From contig NZ_CP010892.1 of the NCBI RefSeq assembly GCF_000931465.1, forward strand, positions 682,001 through 746,000: a stretch of DNA of 64,000 nt, read 5' to 3'. The notes below the pieces were generated by a model. The model had not been told where the DNA came from and searched no databases. It saw only the letters and a list, made by a program, of their open reading frames with translations. Position numbers and translations under genes: made by a program. Below, in pieces: positions 47,558 to 57,097 of this stretch. The stretch comes from Pseudomonas sp. MRSN 12121. GTDB taxonomy: Bacteria > Pseudomonadota > Gammaproteobacteria > Pseudomonadales > Pseudomonadaceae. Position 1 is the stretch's first letter; each line of letters opens with the position of its first letter.

Positions 47558-48019
47558 TCAAACGATGGTGAACAGCGGTTGGTCGTACTCAACCGGCTGG
47601 CCGTCTTCGACGAGGATGGATTCGATCACACCGCTGGTTTCGGCTTCGATGTGGTTCATCATCTTCATGGCTTCGACGATGCACAGGGTGTCGCCCTTCT
47701 TCACGCTCTGGCCGACTTCGACGAAGGCTGGCGAGGTTGGCGAGGACTTGCGGTAGAAGGTACCTACCATCGGCGAACGGGCAACGGTGCCGTTCAGCGC
47801 TGGCGCGGCAGGTGCTGCTGCCGGAGCGGCAGCGGCGGCCGGGGCGGCGGCAGGTGCGGCAACCGGGGCGGCTACTGGCGCCGGTGCGTAGTACTGCTGG
47901 GCTGGAGTCTTGCTGTGACGGCTGATGCGTACGGACTCTTCGCCTTCCTTGATCTCCAGCTCGTCGATGCCGGACTCTTCCAGCAGTTCGATCAGTTTCT
48001 TGACTTTACGAATATCCAT
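47558..48019 (-). CDS. accB: Biotin carboxyl carrier protein AccB
   Basis: 153 aa. An N-terminal [23 protein letters not shown] segment is followed by an Ala/Pro-rich linker (about 45-75) and a biotinyl domain. Lys119 in VEAMKMMN is the biotinylated lysine. It carries CO2 between AccC and AccAD. It forms an operon with accC, and aroQ lies 47 bp upstream. Confidence 0.97.
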   Translation of the reverse strand: MDIRKVKKLIELLEESGIDELEIKEGEESVRISRHSKTPAQQYYAPAPVAAPVAAPAAAPAAAAAPAAAPAAPALNGTVARSPMVGTFYRKSSPTSPAFVEVGQSVKKGDTLCIVEAMKMMNHIEAETSGVIESILVEDGQPVEYDQPLFTIV

Positions 48020-48066
48020 GAATCATCAACTCCCAAGGGTCGGTCAGGGGCGTTTAGCTTGTTTGT

Positions 48067-48519
48067 TCAAGCTGTTGCTTGTCGTTCAAGTTGTTCTAGC
48101 GCGGCCTCCAGGGCCAGCCGGTAACCGCTGGCGCCAAGGCCGCAGATCACTCCCACCGCAACATCGGAGAAGTAGGAGTGATGGCGGAAAGGTTCGCGTT
48201 TGTGCACGTTGGACAAATGCACTTCGATGAATGGGATGCTCACCGCCAGCAGCGCGTCACGTAATGCGACACTTGTATGCGTAAAAGCTGCGGGATTGAT
48301 CAGAATGAAGTCCACGCCTTCATCGCGGGCGGCGTGGATGCGGTCGATCAATTCGTACTCGGCGTTGCTTTGCAGGTAGAGCAAATGGTGGCCGGCCTCG
48401 CGTGCCCGGCGCTCCAGGTCCTGGTTGATCTGGGCCAGGGTGACGGCGCCATAGACGCCCGGTTCGCGGGTGCCGAGCAGGTTCAGGTTGGGTCCATGAA
48501 GGACCAGTAGGGTCGCCAT
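48067..48519 (-). CDS. aroQ: Type II 3-dehydroquinate dehydratase AroQ
   Basis: 150 aa, the usual length. It converts dehydroquinate to dehydroshikimate. The conserved [16 protein letters not shown] includes the catalytic Tyr23, and [16 protein letters not shown] and FIEVHLSN complete the active site. The aroQ-accB-accC order is classical. In P. aeruginosa a dsbD-type gene (dipZ) lies next; here the neighbour is the chemoreceptor gene. Confidence 0.97.
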   Translation of the reverse strand: MATLLVLHGPNLNLLGTREPGVYGAVTLAQINQDLERRAREAGHHLLYLQSNAEYELIDRIHAARDEGVDFILINPAAFTHTSVALRDALLAVSIPFIEVHLSNVHKREPFRHHSYFSDVAVGVICGLGASGYRLALEAALEQLERQATA

Positions 48520-48695
48520 CTGCCGTTCCTTGTTATCGCGCAGTTATTCGAGAGTGCTGTTATCAGAACCCGGCGACTATGCCGCAAAGCCTTTGTGACT
48601 GTCCAGTTCTCTGCAATAGCCGGCACGATGACCGATGTTCAGCCTAAAAATATGACTAACTGACTAAATCCGGTCATTCGCCGCCGCAACCCGTT

Positions 48696-48715
48696 CGGCG
48701 CCGTTCGCGGCGCCG
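48696..48715. other. Tetraloop hairpin downstream of the chemoreceptor gene
   Basis: Two copies of the self-complementary CGGCGCCG flank TTCG, giving a perfect 8-bp stem with a UUCG loop (or CGAA on the minus strand), 29 bp after the receptor stop. There is no T-tract, so it is not a clear intrinsic terminator. Confidence 0.5.
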
Positions 48716-48744
48716 ATTTAGCCGATAACCGGACATCGACCCGT

Positions 48745-50709
48745 TCAGACGCGAAATGCCTGCACCGCCGTGTGCAACTGGCCGCCCAGGGCCAGCAGGT
48801 GCTCGCCCTGTTCGCGGCCTTCGCCGATGCGTTGCAGGTTGTCCCCGCCCAATTGATGGATGCGCTCGCTGTGGTCGCGGATTTCGCTGACGGCGCCGCT
48901 TTGCTGGGCGGTGACATCGGCAATGCGCACCGCGGTGTCGGAAATGGTCTGGATCGCACCGACGATTTCATCCAGGGCGCCGTCGGCGGCCTGGGCCTGG
49001 CTGGCGGTGGCCTCGGCATGTTCGACCTGGGCGCGCATGCCCTCCACCGACTGGCGGGCCGCGGTTTGCAGGCCGGCGATCAGGACCTGGATTTCCGCTG
49101 TGGCACCCGCCGTGCGTTGCGCCAGGGAGCGCACTTCCTCGGCGACCACGGCAAAACCGCGGCCCATTTCCCCGGCCCGCGCGGCCTCGATGGCGGCGTT
49201 CAGGGCCAGCAGGTTGGTCTGGTCGGCAATGGAGCGGATCACCGTGAGCACGCCGCCGATGGTCGCCGACTCTTCGGCCAGTCGTTCGATCATTTGCGCG
49301 TTGCCCTGGACCTCGCCGACCAGGGCGTGCAGCCCGGTCAGGCTCAGGCCGATCACTTTCTGCCCTTGCTCCACGGCCATTCCGGCGCTGCGGCTGGCGT
49401 CGGCGGCCTGGCTGGCGTCGCCGGCGACCTGCTGGATGGTCGCCTCCAGCTCGCCGAGGGCGTCGCGAATCTGCGCGGTGTCCCCGGCCTGACGCTCGGC
49501 GCCGCCGTGCAGGCCGCTGCTCAGTTCCGCCAGGGCGCGGCTGCTGCCGGCGACCTGCTCGGCGTTCTGCCGGATGGTGCCCACCAGATCCACCAGATAG
49601 GCGCGCAGCCGGTTCAGCGATTCCTCGATGTCATGCAGCTCGCGGTTGGTCCGGCCCAGCTGGATATCGCGGCTGAAATCGCCTTCGGCCCAGGTCGACA
49701 GCGCCGGCGCCAGGTTGGTCAGGACCCGTGCCAGGCGGCGCTGCAAAGTATCGATGAGCAGCGCGATCAGCAGGATCAGGCCGATCATCAGGCCTTGCAT
49801 CAAGCGCACCTCGCCCTGGATCTGCCCGTGCTGGGCACGCACCGCCGGCTCCAGTTCGGCGATGGCTTGTTGCACGGCGGTGATCTTCAGGTGGGTGGCG
49901 GCGCTGAGGTCGGCGCGTTTCTGGATCTGCCCGCGGGTCCGCTCCAGCTCGGCGGGGTAGCGGCCCAGCAGGCTGTTGAGTTCGCGCTTGAGGCCGATGC
50001 CGGCGTCTTCGGCGGTGCCCTTGTCGGTGTTTTCCAGGCCCATCATGGCGGCGAAGTCATCGGTGTTCGACGCACTGCTGGCGGCGACCCCCAGCAGCGG
50101 CAAGGCATCCAGCCGTTCGGCCTGGGCGCGCATGCTGCTGACTTCGCGCTCGACGTCGGCGGCCAGTTCGCTGCGGCCGCTGCTGACCAGTTTGTCCCGG
50201 GCCAGGGACAACTTGCCCAGGTGCTGGGAGGCGCTCAGCAGCAGCGGCAGATAGGCCGCGGCCTGTGGATTGCCGGCGGCGCCGGTGGCGTACTGGCTCA
50301 GTTGCTCGACACTGGCCGCCAGCTCGCGCTCGGCTTGCAGCAACAGCGCTTGCGGATCGCCGGCCAGCTTGCCGGCGGCCAACAGGTCGGTCTTGCTGAA
50401 CTCGTCCAGGCTCGCCAGGCTCGGGCGCAGGCCTTGGGCGAGTGTCGCGGGCAACTCATCGAGCTGGGCCTGCTGGGTTTCGATGGCCTGGCTGGCGCTG
50501 CTCAGGCGCAGGGCGTCGCCGCTGGCCAGGTAGTCTTCGATATTGCGCGCCACCTGGTTCTGGAACTGCTGGGACAACCCCAGGTAGCGCTCCATCAGCA
50601 GGTAGGGCCGCTCGAGGGCGCGTTGCGACCACCAGAGCGTCGCGCCCAGGGCCAGGCACACGGCAACTAATAGCAGGGTATTGAGATTGGTCAGCAGCTT
50701 CAGGCGCAT
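48745..50709 (-). CDS. ctpL: Methyl-accepting chemotaxis protein, CtpL-like
   Basis: 654 aa. Two membrane helices (about 8-28 and about 300-320) bracket a long helical periplasmic ligand domain of the helical-bimodular type. HAMP follows, then the cytoplasmic signalling domain with the conserved hairpin [21 protein letters not shown]. The location between aroQ and gcbA matches ctpL in P. aeruginosa, a receptor implicated in phosphate-starvation chemotaxis; the ligand here is inferred from that. The ATG at 50709 replaces an upstream TTG. Confidence 0.88.
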   Translation of the reverse strand: MRLKLLTNLNTLLLVAVCLALGATLWWSQRALERPYLLMERYLGLSQQFQNQVARNIEDYLASGDALRLSSASQAIETQQAQLDELPATLAQGLRPSLASLDEFSKTDLLAAGKLAGDPQALLLQAERELAASVEQLSQYATGAAGNPQAAAYLPLLLSASQHLGKLSLARDKLVSSGRSELAADVEREVSSMRAQAERLDALPLLGVAASSASNTDDFAAMMGLENTDKGTAEDAGIGLKRELNSLLGRYPAELERTRGQIQKRADLSAATHLKITAVQQAIAELEPAVRAQHGQIQGEVRLMQGLMIGLILLIALLIDTLQRRLARVLTNLAPALSTWAEGDFSRDIQLGRTNRELHDIEESLNRLRAYLVDLVGTIRQNAEQVAGSSRALAELSSGLHGGAERQAGDTAQIRDALGELEATIQQVAGDASQAADASRSAGMAVEQGQKVIGLSLTGLHALVGEVQGNAQMIERLAEESATIGGVLTVIRSIADQTNLLALNAAIEAARAGEMGRGFAVVAEEVRSLAQRTAGATAEIQVLIAGLQTAARQSVEGMRAQVEHAEATASQAQAADGALDEIVGAIQTISDTAVRIADVTAQQSGAVSEIRDHSERIHQLGGDNLQRIGEGREQGEHLLALGGQLHTAVQAFRV

Positions 50710-50760
50710 TGCGTCTACCAACGACTTGAATGGTAAGCGCCTGAATTTATTGCGTTTGTA

Positions 50761-52425
50761 TTACAGGGTTATGACCGAATCGGTGGGGTCCGCGGAAAAA
50801 GTGGCATTTTGATGGCGTGCCGCCTGGACGCGGTTACGCCCGCCTGCCTTGGCGCGATAGAGCGCTTCGTCGGCCTGGCTGGCCATCATCAGACTGTCGG
50901 AATCTTCCCGCAGCTCGACCACCCCCGCGCTGAAGGTGCACCACAGGTCCTGCGGCTGGGCCGGGTAGTGGATTTCGGCGAAGCGCTGGCGGATTTCGTC
51001 CAGTACCTTGCAGGCCGCTTCCAGGTCGGTGTCCGGCATGACGATGGCGAACTCCTCGCCGCCGTAGCGGCCGATGAAGTCGGTCTTGCGCAGGCGTTGC
51101 TTGAGAAACAGCGCCAGGCTCTTGATCACCCGGTCGCCCATGGGATGGCCGTGGCTGTCGTTGACCCGCTTGAAGTGATCGATGTCGAGCATGGCGAAGC
51201 TCAGCGGCTTGTTCTCGCGGCGCGCGCGAAAGCTGCAGTCTTCGAGCAATTGCAGGATATGGGTGTGGTTGTACAGCCCGGTCAGGCTGTCGCGGACCAT
51301 GCGCGCCTTGAGGTTGCGCGCCCGCGCGGCGCGGTTGCGCACGGTGGTGATCAGGTGGCGCGGCTTGATCGGCTTGGTCAGGAAGTCGTCGCCGCCTTCG
51401 CTCATGGCGTCCAGTTGCTTGTCCAGGTCATCCTCGGCCGACAGGTAGATGATCGGCACGCTGACATAACGGTCGTTGTGGCGGATCACCTTGGCCAGCT
51501 CGGTGCCGGTACAGGCCGGCATGTACATGTCGAGAATGATCAGGTCCGGCTGGAAGTCGGCCAGCTCGGCCATGGCCTGGATCGGCTCGATCAGCGTCCG
51601 GGTGATGATCCCGGCGCTGTTGAGCAGGCGCTCGGTGTGCAGGGCCTGGGCGCGGGAGTCGTCGATGATCAGCACTTTATAGGGCTCGTACTGGGCCACG
51701 CAGGTGAGGATTTCGATTTTCTCCAGCAGGCTGGAGGCTTCCAGCGTACCGGTGAGGAACTCCTGGCCACCGGCGCGCACGGCGGCCAGGCGGGTCGGGG
51801 TGTCGGTTTCGTGGAGGCTGAAGAACAGCAGCGGCAGCTTCTGCTCCAGGCCTTCCTGGGCCTCGGCGGCCAGTTGCAGGCCCATGCCGCTGCCACAGAA
51901 ATCGACGTCGATGACGATCGCCGCAGGCAGGCGCTCGACCATCGAGGAACGGAACGCGGCGATGCTGTCCAGGGACTGGGCGCTGAGGCCGAAGAATTCC
52001 AGTTGCTTGGCCAGGCGTTCGCCGCGGTCGTGGTCTTGCAGCATCACGTAGATCGGCTTGCGCAACGGCGGCAGGAAGGTCTGGTCCAGCTGGTCGCCAT
52101 GGCGCAGGCCGGTGCGCGACAGGCGTTGCATCAGGCGGTTGAGGTCGGTGATCAGGCCGCTGCTCAGGCGACCGCGGTTGGCGTCCACGGCGGTCAGCGA
52201 ATCGCTGATGCTGCGGGCCAGCTGGGTATGTTCGGGTTGCTCGAAGCGTTCGGCGAAACGCAGCAGGCGCAGGTTGGCCTCATTGAGTTCGGACATGTCG
52301 GCGGTCGACCATTCGCTGCGTTGCAGGCGCTGCCATATCTCGAGGATCTGACGAGCCTGGTGAATTACCCGCTGGGCAAAGTGGTGCTTGAGGCGCTCAC
52401 GGCTGGGGTCTTCTGGCTCGGTCAT
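50761..52425 (-). CDS. gcbA: Diguanylate cyclase GcbA with receiver domains
   Basis: 554 aa. A helical N-terminus (about 1-120, Hpt-like) is followed by a degenerate receiver (about 127-240), a second receiver (about 248-370) with Asp in LIILDMYMPACTG, and a GGDEF domain whose active site is GGEEF at 455-459. The inhibitory I-site RxxD is at 446-449 (RKTD), so product feedback is expected. GcbA promotes surface attachment in P. fluorescens and P. aeruginosa. It diverges from the DUF2333 gene; the shared 293-bp spacer contains a perfect palindrome. Confidence 0.92.
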   Translation of the reverse strand: MTEPEDPSRERLKHHFAQRVIHQARQILEIWQRLQRSEWSTADMSELNEANLRLLRFAERFEQPEHTQLARSISDSLTAVDANRGRLSSGLITDLNRLMQRLSRTGLRHGDQLDQTFLPPLRKPIYVMLQDHDRGERLAKQLEFFGLSAQSLDSIAAFRSSMVERLPAAIVIDVDFCGSGMGLQLAAEAQEGLEQKLPLLFFSLHETDTPTRLAAVRAGGQEFLTGTLEASSLLEKIEILTCVAQYEPYKVLIIDDSRAQALHTERLLNSAGIITRTLIEPIQAMAELADFQPDLIILDMYMPACTGTELAKVIRHNDRYVSVPIIYLSAEDDLDKQLDAMSEGGDDFLTKPIKPRHLITTVRNRAARARNLKARMVRDSLTGLYNHTHILQLLEDCSFRARRENKPLSFAMLDIDHFKRVNDSHGHPMGDRVIKSLALFLKQRLRKTDFIGRYGGEEFAIVMPDTDLEAACKVLDEIRQRFAEIHYPAQPQDLWCTFSAGVVELREDSDSLMMASQADEALYRAKAGGRNRVQAARHQNATFSADPTDSVITL

Positions 52426-52494
52426 ATCCTGACTACTAGTTAGGGTGCATGCTGAGGTCGACTGGTGGCTCTATGCTAGCACCTCTTGTGAGTT

Positions 52495-52509
52495 GTACGA
52501 GTGTCGTAC
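52495..52509. promoter_or_regulatory. Perfect palindrome in the gcbA/DUF2333 divergent promoter region
   Basis: GTACGAGTGTCGTAC: 6-bp arms with a 3-bp spacer, 70 bp upstream of gcbA and about 210 bp upstream of the DUF2333 gene. It is a plausible dimeric repressor or activator site; no known regulator motif was recognised. Confidence 0.45.
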
Positions 52510-52718
52510 GTCAACAATCTGCAAAGCGACCTTATTCAGTTTCCGACCGACTGGTCGCATAGGTTCTGCGCTGTGCTTCATTTATAGTGGCCGCTCGATA
52601 TGCACCCCGGCAGGTGGCGCCTTGGGGGGCGGATGGTCTTTAATCCGCCTGGTTCGAGGCACGATGGCGAAGGGCTGTGGTCGAACCGATGAACCCAAGT
52701 GATTGAAAGGATATAGCC

Positions 52719-53786
52719 ATGCTGGACTGGAAGAACCGCGCAGGCAGTGCGCCGGAGCGTGCTACCGAACCCAAGTCGGCGACACGCAGTTATTTTGGCG
52801 GCCTGTTGTTCAGCCGCGCCCTGGGCACCCTGGTGGGCTTGTACCTGCTGGTAGCCGGCGCCCTGGGCTGGTACTGGAGCCAGGAGCCGTCGCTGTTCCC
52901 GGTTCAGCAGAACGCGCAGGTGGCCGCCGAGAAGGAAGGCAAGCAGATGGTCGTGGGCTACACCACGGTGGAAACCCTCAAGACCGTCGCCGGCACCTTG
53001 CTCAACAAGCCGGGTGGCTATATCTCCAACGACCGTTTCCCGCCGGGCCTGTGGATGGACAACATGCCGAGCTGGGAATACGGCGTGCTGGTCCAGGTCC
53101 GCGACCTGACCCGCGCCCTGCGCAAGGACTTCGCCCGTTCCCAGTCGCAGTCCGCCGAGGACGCCGACCTGGCCAAGGCCGAACCGCGCTTCAACTTCGA
53201 CAACAAGAGCTGGGTGCTGCCCTCCAGCGAGTCGGAGTACCAGGAAGGCATCAATTCCCTGAGCCGCTACCAGGCGCGCCTGTCCGATCCGAACCAGAAG
53301 GGCGCGCTGTTCTATGCCCGCGCCGATAACCTGAACAACTGGCTGGGCGACGTCGGCACCCGCCTGGGCTCGCTGTCCCAGCGCCTGTCGGCCAGCGTCG
53401 GCCGGGTCAAGCTCAACACCGCGCTGAAAACCGAAACCCCGGCGCCGGGCGAGTCGCCGCAGGTGGACGAGGAAGTGGTGGAAACGCCATGGATGCAGAT
53501 CGACAACGTGTTCTACGAAGCGCGCGGCCAGGCCTGGGCCCTGTCGCACCTGTTGCGGGCGATCGAGGTCGACTTCGCCGATGTGCTGGCGAAGAAGAAC
53601 GCCACGGTCAGCGTGCGCCAGATCATCCGCGAGCTGGAAGCCTCCCAGGAAACGCTGTGGAGCCCGATGATTCTCAACGGCAGCGGTTTTGGCGTACTGG
53701 CCAACCACTCGCTGGTGATGGCCAACTATATTTCCCGGGCCAACGCGGCTGTCATCGATCTGCGTCAATTGCTCAACCAGGGTTGA
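52719..53786 (+). CDS. DUF2333 family membrane-anchored protein
   Basis: 355 aa. One N-terminal membrane helix (about 33-52, ALGTLVGLYLLVAGALGWYWS) precedes a large periplasmic helical domain with conserved NKPGGYISNDRFPPGLWMDNMPSWEYGVLVQVRD. DUF2333 has no known function. A binding site (GAAAGGA) precedes the ATG. The NUDIX gene starts 3 bp after its stop, and the same pair is next to gcbA in P. aeruginosa. Confidence 0.92.
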   Translation: MLDWKNRAGSAPERATEPKSATRSYFGGLLFSRALGTLVGLYLLVAGALGWYWSQEPSLFPVQQNAQVAAEKEGKQMVVGYTTVETLKTVAGTLLNKPGGYISNDRFPPGLWMDNMPSWEYGVLVQVRDLTRALRKDFARSQSQSAEDADLAKAEPRFNFDNKSWVLPSSESEYQEGINSLSRYQARLSDPNQKGALFYARADNLNNWLGDVGTRLGSLSQRLSASVGRVKLNTALKTETPAPGESPQVDEEVVETPWMQIDNVFYEARGQAWALSHLLRAIEVDFADVLAKKNATVSVRQIIRELEASQETLWSPMILNGSGFGVLANHSLVMANYISRANAAVIDLRQLLNQG

Positions 53787-53789
53787 TTC

Positions 53790-54326
53790 ATGGTGGTTAC
53801 CTCCAATGAAGCCGCGCATCGCGCGGCCTCCGATGCCGAACAAGTCGCCTGGGTCGATGGCGAAGACCAGTTGCTGGGTTCGCTGGCCCGCGCGGAATTG
53901 CGCGAGCGCGGCCTGATCGGGCGCGGCACCTACATCCTGTTGTTCAATTCCGCCGGCGAGTTGTGCGTGCACCGGCGCACCTTGAGCAAGGCCATCTATC
54001 CCGGCTACTGGGATGTGGCCGCGGGCGGCATGGTGCAGGCCGTCGAGACTTATGCCGAGTCGGCGGCCCGCGAGCTGGAGGAAGAACTGGGGGTGAGCGG
54101 GGTGGAATTGACCGCCCATGATCATTTCTTCTACGAGGACTCCGACATCCGCCTCTGGTGTTCGGCGTTCTCCGCGGTCTGGGATGGCCCGCTGTACCTG
54201 CAACCGGAAGAGGTGCTGGAAGCACGGTTCATTTCGATCGACGAAGTGATGCGGGAAATCACCGAAAAGCCCTATTGCCCGGACTCGCTGGCAGCCTTGC
54301 AGCGCTATCTGGCGCGGCGTCGCTAA
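53790..54326 (+). CDS. NUDIX hydrolase
   Basis: 178 aa with a complete Nudix box GX5EX7REUXEEXGU (GMVQAVETYAESAARELEEELGV, about 77-100) binding Mg2+ for pyrophosphate cleavage. The N-terminal GTYILLFNSAGELCVHRRTLSKAIYPGYWDVAAGG resembles IPP-isomerase-like/YfcD NUDIX proteins. The natural substrate is unknown. It is translationally close to the DUF2333 gene. Confidence 0.93.
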   Translation: MVVTSNEAAHRAASDAEQVAWVDGEDQLLGSLARAELRERGLIGRGTYILLFNSAGELCVHRRTLSKAIYPGYWDVAAGGMVQAVETYAESAARELEEELGVSGVELTAHDHFFYEDSDIRLWCSAFSAVWDGPLYLQPEEVLEARFISIDEVMREITEKPYCPDSLAALQRYLARRR

Positions 54327-54526
54327 AGTTGTATAAATTGGCGCGGTTTGGCTCTTAGCAAGTCGGCTTTTTGCCGTTACACTGCGCGACCTTTTCAAGC
54401 TGGACCGGTATTGCTCCCACAGGGGGTACCGGTCCAGTAGCGCTGCCCCTGCCTGAGTGGGGCTTCGCGGTCGATGGCACAGGCCCTGTGCTTCGACCAG
54501 TCTTTGTCCTCCCAAGAGGATTGCCG

Positions 54527-54898
54527 GTGGCCAAAAAAGCCGCATCCTTCGCCGCCCTTGGTGGCCTGGTGTTTTCCACCGACGCAGGTCGACATTGCCC
54601 GGACTGTAGCCAGCCGGTGGCAGCCTGCATCTGCAAACAAACCGTTATCCCGGCCGGCGACGGCATCGCTCGCGTGCGCCGCGAAAGCAAGGGGCGCGGC
54701 GGCAAGACGGTGACCACCATCACCGGCGTGCCCCTGGCCGAGGATGCTCTCAAGGAGCTGGCCACCACGTTGAAGAAACGTTGTGGTACGGGTGGCGCGC
54801 TGAAAGACGGCGTCATCGAGATCCAGGGCGACCATGTCGAGCTACTCTTGGCAGAGCTGGTCAAGCACGGTTTCAAGGCGAAGAAGTCCGGCGGCTAG
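54527..54898 (+). CDS. SUI1/eIF1-family translation factor (YciH)
   Basis: 123 aa. An N-terminal CPDCSQPVAACIC segment (Cys at about 26, 29, 36 and 38) may form a small metal site. The C-terminal SUI1 domain (about 45-120: VRRESKGRGGKTVTTITGVPL, CGTGGALKDGVIEIQGDH) is intact. Bacterial YciH influences start-codon fidelity. The GTG at 54527 is chosen because AAGAGGA ends 6 nt upstream; upstream codons in the same frame are not conserved. Confidence 0.92.
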   Translation: MAKKAASFAALGGLVFSTDAGRHCPDCSQPVAACICKQTVIPAGDGIARVRRESKGRGGKTVTTITGVPLAEDALKELATTLKKRCGTGGALKDGVIEIQGDHVELLLAELVKHGFKAKKSGG

Positions 54899-54983
54899 CA
54901 GCCTCTGTGAAAACCACCCCGACTTGATGCAGCCCTGGAGCGATTCGGGCCTGGCGTCGTCCTCATGGTTTTCACAGAGCCTG
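54899..54983. repeat. 85-bp element with near-perfect inverted ends between sui1 and speA
   Basis: CAGCCTCTGTGAAAACCA (54899-54916) and TGGTTTTCACAGAGCCTG (54966-54983) are inverted 18-mers with one mismatch, flanking 49 bp. It begins directly at the stop codon of the SUI1 gene and could be a MITE-like remnant or a bidirectional terminator stem. Confidence 0.75.
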
Positions 54984-55005
54984 TTCATGACCGGTTTCTA
55001 AACTC

Positions 55006-55042
55006 AGCCTTGCAAATGAGGTCTACCCCCTCGTTGCAGGCT
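55006..55042 (+). promoter_or_regulatory. speA leader hairpin 1
   Basis: AGCCTTGCAAATGAGG pairs with CCTCGTTGCAGGCT (about 13 pairs with one bulge and one mismatch) around a short loop, about 80-115 nt upstream of the speA start. Confidence 0.5.
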
Positions 55043-55067
55043 AATCGTCATTTTCATTCTTTAGACT

Positions 55068-55093
55068 GCGCCAGCCCCGGACCGGGGTGGCGC
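55068..55093 (+). promoter_or_regulatory. speA leader hairpin 2
   Basis: GCGCCAGCCCCGG pairs with CCGGGGTGGCGC (12 bp, one bulge). It ends 27 nt before the ATG, just ahead of the GGGGAC ribosome binding site. Confidence 0.5.
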
Positions 55094-55120
55094 TCTATGA
55101 CTTCTTTATAGGGGACTTCG

Positions 55121-57034
55121 ATGTCCGTACGACGCACACGCAAAGACGATGGCAGCCAATGGACAGTTGCGGACAGCCGCAGTGTTTATGGGATTCGCCA
55201 TTGGGGGGCCGGGTATTTCGCGATCAATGACGCCGGTCGCGTCGAAGTTCGTCCGAACGGCCCGAACAGTTCGCCTATCGACCTGTACGAGCAGGTCGAG
55301 GAGCTGCGCAAGAGCGGCTTGTCCCTGCCGCTGCTGGTGCGCTTCCCGGATATCCTGCAGGACCGCGTGCGCCAGCTGACCGGGGCCTTCGATGCCAACA
55401 TCGAGCGCCTGGAATACCAGAGCAAGTACACCGCCCTGTACCCGATCAAGGTCAACCAGCAGGAAGCGGTGATCGAGAACATCATCGCCACCCAGAACGT
55501 GTCCATCGGCCTGGAAGCCGGCTCCAAGCCCGAGCTGCTGGCGGTGCTGGCGCTGGCGCCGAAAGGCGGCACCATCGTCTGCAACGGCTACAAGGACCGT
55601 GAGTTCATCCGCCTGGCGCTGATGGGCCAGAAGCTCGGTCACAACGTGTTCATCGTGATCGAGAAGGAATCCGAAGTCGGCCTGGTGATCGAAGAGGCTG
55701 CTTCGCTCAAGGTCAAGCCACAGGTCGGCCTGCGCGTGCGCCTGTCGTCCCTGGCGTCGAGCAAATGGGCGGATACCGGCGGCGAGAAATCCAAGTTCGG
55801 CCTGTCGGCGGCACAGTTGCTGTCGGTGGTCGAGCGGTTCCGTGGCGCCGGCCTGGACCAGGGCATCCGCCTGCTGCACTTCCACATGGGCTCGCAGATC
55901 GCCAACCTGGCGGACTACCAGCACGGCTTCAAGGAAGCCATCCGCTACTACGGCGAACTGCGCAACCTCGGCCTGCCGGTGGACCACATCGACGTCGGTG
56001 GCGGCCTGGGCGTGGACTACGACGGCACCCACTCGCGCAACGCCAGTTCGATCAACTACGACATGGACGACTACGCCGGTGTCGTGGTGGGCATGCTCAA
56101 GGAATTCTGCGATGCGCAGAGCCTGCCGCATCCGCACATCTTCTCCGAGAGCGGCCGCTCGCTGACCGCGCACCACGCCATGCTGGTGATCCAGGTGACC
56201 GACGTCGAGAAGCACAACGACGACGTACCGCAGATCGAGAACAAGGAAGCCCTGCCGGAAACCGTGCAGTGGCTGGTGGACCTGCTGGGCCCGACCGACA
56301 TCGAGATGGTCACCGAAACCTACTGGCGCGCCACCCACTACATGAGCGACGTGGCCGCCCAGTACGCCGACGGCAAGCTGACCCTGGCGGAAAAAGCCCT
56401 GGCCGAGCAGTGCTATTTCGCCGTGTGCCGGCGCCTGCACAACTCGTTGAAGGCCCGCCAGCGCTCGCACCGCCAGGTGCTGGACGAACTCAACGACAAG
56501 CTGGCCGACAAGTACATCTGCAACTTCTCGGTGTTCCAGAGCCTGCCGGACACCTGGGCGATCGACCAGGTACTGCCGATCATCCCGCTGCATCGCCTGG
56601 ATGAAGAGCCGCTGCGCCGCGCCGTGCTGCAAGACCTGACCTGCGACTCCGACGGCAAGATCAACCAGTACGTCGACGAGCAGAGCATCGAGACCAGCCT
56701 GCCGGTGCACGCCCTGAAAGAGGGTGAGGACTACCTGCTGGGCGTGTTCCTGGTCGGCGCCTACCAGGAAATCCTCGGCGACATGCACAACCTGTTCGGC
56801 GACACCGACTCGGTGAACATCTACCAGAACCCGAACGGCACCGTGTACCACGCCGGGATCGAGACCCACGACACCATCGAAGACATGCTGCGCTACGTGC
56901 ACCTGTCGCCGGAGGAGTTGATGACCCACTACCGCGACAAAGTGGCCAGCGCGCGGATCAGCGTCAGCGAGCGTACCCAGTTCCTCGACGCCCTGCGCCT
57001 GGGCTTGACCCGTTCGTCGTACCTGTCTTCCTGA
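55121..57034 (+). CDS. speA: Biosynthetic arginine decarboxylase SpeA
   Basis: 637 aa, the standard length. It makes agmatine from arginine in putrescine synthesis. The PLP lysine is Lys110 in [10 protein letters not shown]. Other conserved parts are [12 protein letters not shown] and the [13 protein letters not shown] phosphate-binding loop, with the C-terminal [19 protein letters not shown] substrate region. GGGGAC precedes the ATG by 6-10 nt. The leader contains stable hairpins, and a strong terminator follows 18 bp after the stop. Confidence 0.97.
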   Translation: MSVRRTRKDDGSQWTVADSRSVYGIRHWGAGYFAINDAGRVEVRPNGPNSSPIDLYEQVEELRKSGLSLPLLVRFPDILQDRVRQLTGAFDANIERLEYQSKYTALYPIKVNQQEAVIENIIATQNVSIGLEAGSKPELLAVLALAPKGGTIVCNGYKDREFIRLALMGQKLGHNVFIVIEKESEVGLVIEEAASLKVKPQVGLRVRLSSLASSKWADTGGEKSKFGLSAAQLLSVVERFRGAGLDQGIRLLHFHMGSQIANLADYQHGFKEAIRYYGELRNLGLPVDHIDVGGGLGVDYDGTHSRNASSINYDMDDYAGVVVGMLKEFCDAQSLPHPHIFSESGRSLTAHHAMLVIQVTDVEKHNDDVPQIENKEALPETVQWLVDLLGPTDIEMVTETYWRATHYMSDVAAQYADGKLTLAEKALAEQCYFAVCRRLHNSLKARQRSHRQVLDELNDKLADKYICNFSVFQSLPDTWAIDQVLPIIPLHRLDEEPLRRAVLQDLTCDSDGKINQYVDEQSIETSLPVHALKEGEDYLLGVFLVGAYQEILGDMHNLFGDTDSVNIYQNPNGTVYHAGIETHDTIEDMLRYVHLSPEELMTHYRDKVASARISVSERTQFLDALRLGLTRSSYLSS

Positions 57035-57052
57035 AAGCTGGTCCCTTCGATG

Positions 57053-57082
57053 AAAAAAACCACCGCTTGCGGTGGTTTTTTT
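57053..57082. terminator. Bidirectional intrinsic terminator between speA and the MATE gene
   Basis: A7-CCACCGC-TT-GCGGTGG-T7: a perfect 14-bp stem with flanking A and T runs, so it can end transcription from both converging genes. Confidence 0.95.
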
Positions 57083-57097
57083 ATGCCCGGTAAAGCC

